This document shows positions 60,788-64,000 of a stretch of DNA of 64,000 bases, piece by piece. Within the stretch, counting starts at the first letter, position 1; every line of letters starts with the position of its first letter. Source of the stretch: Acephala macrosclerotiorum (Eukaryota; Ascomycota; Leotiomycetes; Helotiales; Mollisiaceae); NCBI GenBank assembly GCA_014904845.1, contig MU119275.1, forward strand, positions 1-64,000. Direction: 5' to 3'. Made by a program: the position numbers and the translations under genes. The notes under the pieces are model-generated. The model was not told the DNA's origin. It made no database searches and worked only from the letters and a program-made list of their open reading frames with translations.

Positions 60788-61222
60788 ATGGCAGATCTTC
60801 AGCTGGCAGCTAAGCCAGGCGATCGATACTATCGTAAGAGCAGCTTGATTCCCTCTGACCCGCGTCGAGAAGGACGGAGAGGGACCCTCAATTGCCTGGG
60901 ACGACGATACCTTTCGTTCGGAGGCTCTGACAACTCAGTCTATCTTCTGCACCCATTCGAATCCCCGCTCAAGTCTTTCGTGGACAATCCCGAGACTTTT
61001 CTACCTTTCCTCCTCCCGTCCGCGCTACGCCGAGTCCGAAAACGTCTGTCTCCGGAGTTGTACATTAGGTGGGATAAGATGTTGCATTATAGATGGGTAT
61101 TTAGAAGTTTTCCGGAGGGCCGGGATATTCTGCGAATGGACGCTTGGCAGGTTATGAAGAACATTGAAAAGTTGAAAGTTTGGAAGCTGCGCGATGTGAG
61201 AATAGAGACATTTGGCAGGTAG
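60788..61222 (+). CDS. uncertain small protein, 144 residues
   Basis: An open frame with a protein-like composition in its second half (PETFLPFLLPSALRRVRKRL, LSPELYIRWDKMLHYRWVFR, WQVMKNIEKLKVWKLRDV). A better start may lie just upstream at 60779 (MYGKWQIFSWQLSQAIDTI) followed by a GTAAGA donor, which would make this a later exon. I do not recognise a family. It could also be a gene fragment. Confidence 0.3.
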   Translation: MADLQLAAKPGDRYYRKSSLIPSDPRREGRRGTLNCLGRRYLSFGGSDNSVYLLHPFESPLKSFVDNPETFLPFLLPSALRRVRKRLSPELYIRWDKMLHYRWVFRSFPEGRDILRMDAWQVMKNIEKLKVWKLRDVRIETFGR

Positions 61223-61700
61223 GCTAAGCGGGTGTGGATAACAGACATCGTGTAAGGATACGTTGTGCTAGGCATATTTGGGACATCAGACGTGGGGAGG
61301 TGTTGGAAGTTGTGAGGAAAGGATTTGGTGGTAGACCGGACATGGAGGAGGACGGCCGCGGGCCGCGGGCACATGGGACATTCTTGCACTAACAAGTACT
61401 GAGCGACCGTGGGACAATGTTGGGGAGGAGCGGCATCAGAGATAGATCGAAGCGTAATATGGGCGGAATGGAAGAAGGCGTTTGTTAACGAGAGCAACGA
61501 GATCCATTGCTTCAAATCATGCGTTCATTCATCAGGCATTTTCCGCCATGCAAGTAGATCAATACATATGTGTAATCAATCAAATCCAGACCATGTAAAT
61601 CCCCTCCCAATCCCATGTCCAATCCGTATCCACACCCCGCAATGCAAATGCTCATCATTCTCCCCACCCCATTCATCCATCCCAATCTCTATCATCTCTA
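61223..61700. other. intergenic, no feature seen
   Basis: Spacer running to the 3' end of the allantoinase gene. It contains a short GC-rich palindromic patch (GGCCGCGGGCCGCGG, about 61354-61368). No coding content supported. Confidence 0.4.
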
Positions 61701-63380
61701 TCATATCTTCCGCTTCTCAAGCAACAATTTCCCAACCGGAAGACCCTGCTTACCAACAAATCCACCATTTGGACCATCTCGCTGGAAGACCTTCTGTCCT
61801 CTGACCCACGTCTCCTTAACAAGGCCCCTCATTGTCCTCCCTTGGTAAGGAGAAACCTTATTCCTAAACAGCATCTGTTCCCTTCCAACCACCCATTCCG
61901 CTTCATCATCAAAAACACAGATATCTGCATCCATACCCGGTCTCAATGCTCCCTTTTTATGTGACAGTCCGACTTGTTTTGAGGTGTTGACTGCACACAG
62001 CCTCACCACATCCAAGATGCTGATCGAAGAAGAAGATGAGCGAGAAGTAGCTTCAGTCCAAAGAATAGGCAACCCCAACCCCACACTCGAAATCCCACCC
62101 CAACTAGCAAAAAAATCCCCCCTCTCCTTCTCCTCCGCCTCCTCCTTAGTCATAATCTCCCCATTAACCCCCTTCGTCCCAGCACAGCATCCTTTCCCCA
62201 AATGCTCCGGCAACAATTTCAATTCCGGCGTACAAGGAGAATGATCGCTCACAACAGTCTGAATAACCGAATCTTCAGAAGTGAGTTCAGACCAAAGCCC
62301 ATCACGATTGTTCGACGAACGAATAGGAGGACAACATTTATGCCTTGTGTCACCGTCGGCTACTTCTTCCGAAGCGAGGGCGAGATAATGAAAACACGTC
62401 TCCGCCGTGATCTTCACGCCTCTCTCTTTCGCTGCCCTCAAGATCGGAACTGCTTCCACAGCCGAAAGATGTACGATATGAAGTTGTAATTCTGGTGCTA
62501 GGTGGGAGAGGGAGAGAATCTCTTCGATAGCGTAGGTTTCGAATGCCGGGGGACGGGAGTCTAGGAATGTGGTGTAGGAGTTCAATGGGCCGGTGGGTTG
62601 GAGTGGTGGGAGGGAGGTTTGGACGTCGTCACCTACGGAGTCGGTAATTGGGGGGATCATTTCGGCGTGGAACATTAGGGTTGTTGGTGTGTTTTTTAGG
62701 GTGGTCATTGCCAACGCGACATCTTCTGATGAGACAGCTGGGAACTCGTCGACCTATCCCGTTCATTCCATTAGCCTTTGATTTCAATTGACAGGAGGAA
62801 AGGAGGGACATACACCAGACTCAATTAAAAACCCCTTGAATCCTCTCACTCCCGCTTCGACGAGGGGCAAGAGTTCGGAGGCATTGCCAGGAATTACACC
62901 ACCATAAAACCCAACATCAACCCAACACTGTCCCTGCGCAGCAGCAATCTTCTCCTTCAATCCAAGAACCGTGGTTGTAGGCGGAATAGCATTCAACGGC
63001 ATATCGACGACCGTCGTAACACCACCACTCGCCGCCGCTCTCGTCCCTGTATCGAATCCCTCCCATTCCGTTCTCCCCGGTTCATTCAGATGAACATGTG
63101 CGTCTACCAATCCCGGCAGCAAGAGTTTTGGGGAATGATCGATGTATGTAGTGTGTGCTGGAAAACTTGACGGAGGGAGAATGGTTGGGAGGATAGAGAT
63201 AATGATCCCAGTTTGAGGGGAGATGGTGAGGGTTACGGGGGAGACGGTTAGGTTGTTGTCTTGGTCGTATATTACGGCTCGGGAGGAGACGAGTGCGGTG
63301 AGGGGGATGGAGGAATCGTTTGGTGGGGTGTAGGCGGGTGTTGGGTAGGAGTGGTTTGGCGGGGATGTTGAGAAAGACAT
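61701..63380 (-). CDS. allantoinase
   Basis: Exon 1 (63380-62814) and exon 2 (62753-61701), with a 60-nt intron (GTATGT...GGGATAG), give 539 residues. LLPGLVDAHVHLNEPGRTEW carries the HxH zinc ligands of the cyclic amidohydrolase fold. TLMFHAEM and LHIVHLSAVEAVPIL supply further His ligands, and VVSDHSPCTPELK the catalytic Asp. The C-terminal ALRPGMDADICVFD closes the composite beta domain. NEPGRTEWEGF is typical of allantoinase rather than dihydropyrimidinase. It hydrolyses allantoin to allantoate in purine catabolism. An upstream in-frame ATG exists at 63686, but the added 102 residues are unlike the family, so I start at MSFSTSPP. Confidence 0.9.
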
Positions 63381-64000
63381 TTTGAGGGTGTTTGGGGGTC
63401 GATTTCCAAAAGAAAAGTTGGAAGACGAAATGCGGGGTGATTCTGTCCGTTCTTGGGATCGAACTGCGCGATTTTGGGTGTGGAATGCGCTTATCGTGGG
63501 CGTTGGGGCGTGAGAATGTGAATAATCTAGCCTCGAGCCAAGGCTGACGAATATTTTCAAGACAACGACGAAAATCCGAGGGTTGAAAGTGAGTAAAAGA
63601 CGAAGTGAATTGAAGAAGAGTAAGAGAGAAAGACGGTCAGACGAAAAGGAACACTGCCAGGGTTTGTGGGGTGCAGCTCCTGGCATCCACAGTCCTCAAC
63701 AGCCCACTGACATCCTTATCTCCTATCTTTCGTAGCCTTCCGGAAAGATGACGGTACTTGGCCCTAACAGAGAGACACTTGCTCCACGTTCAGGAACCAA
63801 TGCAAGCGCGTCTTTAGAGGCTGAGGATAGACCCTATAACGAATTTCCATCGAGTAAACAATCGAGTAAATATATATCTAGCCTGAAGTCTAGATGAGAG
63901 GTACGCCATGGCGTGAGGAACGCAGAACGTGAATCCGTCCGTGACTTCGGTCAGACTCGGTACCAGGTACCATCGCCGGGGAGACAACCGACGCAGCCGA
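63381..64000. other. upstream region of allantoinase to window end
   Basis: Contains the presumed allantoinase promoter. No further gene, RNA or repeat could be supported up to base 64000. Confidence 0.4.

Noticed and set aside
61354..61368. GC-rich palindromic patch as an operator
   Set aside because: Short and isolated in a spacer, with no gene start nearby to regulate.
1..64000. CRISPR arrays, rRNA or tRNA genes
   Set aside because: No regularly spaced repeat array, no rRNA-like conserved stretch and no cloverleaf with intact TTCRA loop that I could support by eye.

Overview
This window reads as one chromosome end of a filamentous ascomycete (Pezizomycotina). It opens with about 16 copies of the CCCTAA telomere repeat. 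Its genes carry short introns (mostly 37-69 nt) with GTATGT/GTAAGT donors and CTAAC/CTGAC branch sites, and it alternates abruptly between GC-balanced gene tracts and nearly GC-free blocks of the kind produced by repeat-induced point mutation (RIP). The gene content (GH31, GH17, AA8-AA12, beta-ketoadipate enzymes, allantoinase, a MATE transporter) fits a plant-associated or saprotrophic fungus. I cannot name the species.

Layout. 1-95 telomere. 96 to about 2030 AT-saturated subtelomere. About 2.0-15.3 kb is a gene tract holding a VPS62-like gene, a coiled-coil gene, a 296-bp MITE, a nonsense-riddled pseudogene with a perfect 30-bp fold-back, an HD-domain nucleotidase and a basic Ser/Pro-rich protein. 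15302-38037 is one 22.7-kb unit bounded by 135-bp direct terminal repeats (TG...CA) and the same 5-bp target duplication on both outer sides. It is AT-saturated inside and contains three nested ~145-bp solo-LTR-like elements, an assembly gap with a duplicated 1,458-bp flank, and other decayed repeats. 38-64 kb is a second gene tract.

The main observation is that the 22.7-kb unit sits inside a coding exon. Removing it with one copy of the target duplication rejoins an open frame that runs from an AA8 cytochrome (CDH-like) domain into a Ser/Thr linker and an AA12 PQQ-dependent pyranose dehydrogenase domain. The two pseudogene halves 22.7 kb apart are therefore one AA8-AA12 gene. Around it lie further genes broken mainly by C-to-T or G-to-A type stops (CAA/CAG to TAA/TAG, TGG to TAG): a GH17 glucanase, a 2EXR gene, an intradiol dioxygenase and the unidentified pseudogene near 9 kb.

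Working genes of the right arm form plausible modules. An alpha-xylosidase (GH31) serves xyloglucan breakdown. A carboxy-cis,cis-muconate cyclase and an EthD/alpha-beta-hydrolase fusion lie beside the broken intradiol dioxygenase and look like a beta-ketoadipate-type aromatic catabolism cluster whose ring-cleaving member has died. A secreted ureohydrolase and an allantoinase lie together and serve nitrogen salvage. A MATE exporter and a DUF202 membrane protein are divergently placed. I found no rRNA, no CRISPR array and no tRNA that I could support.
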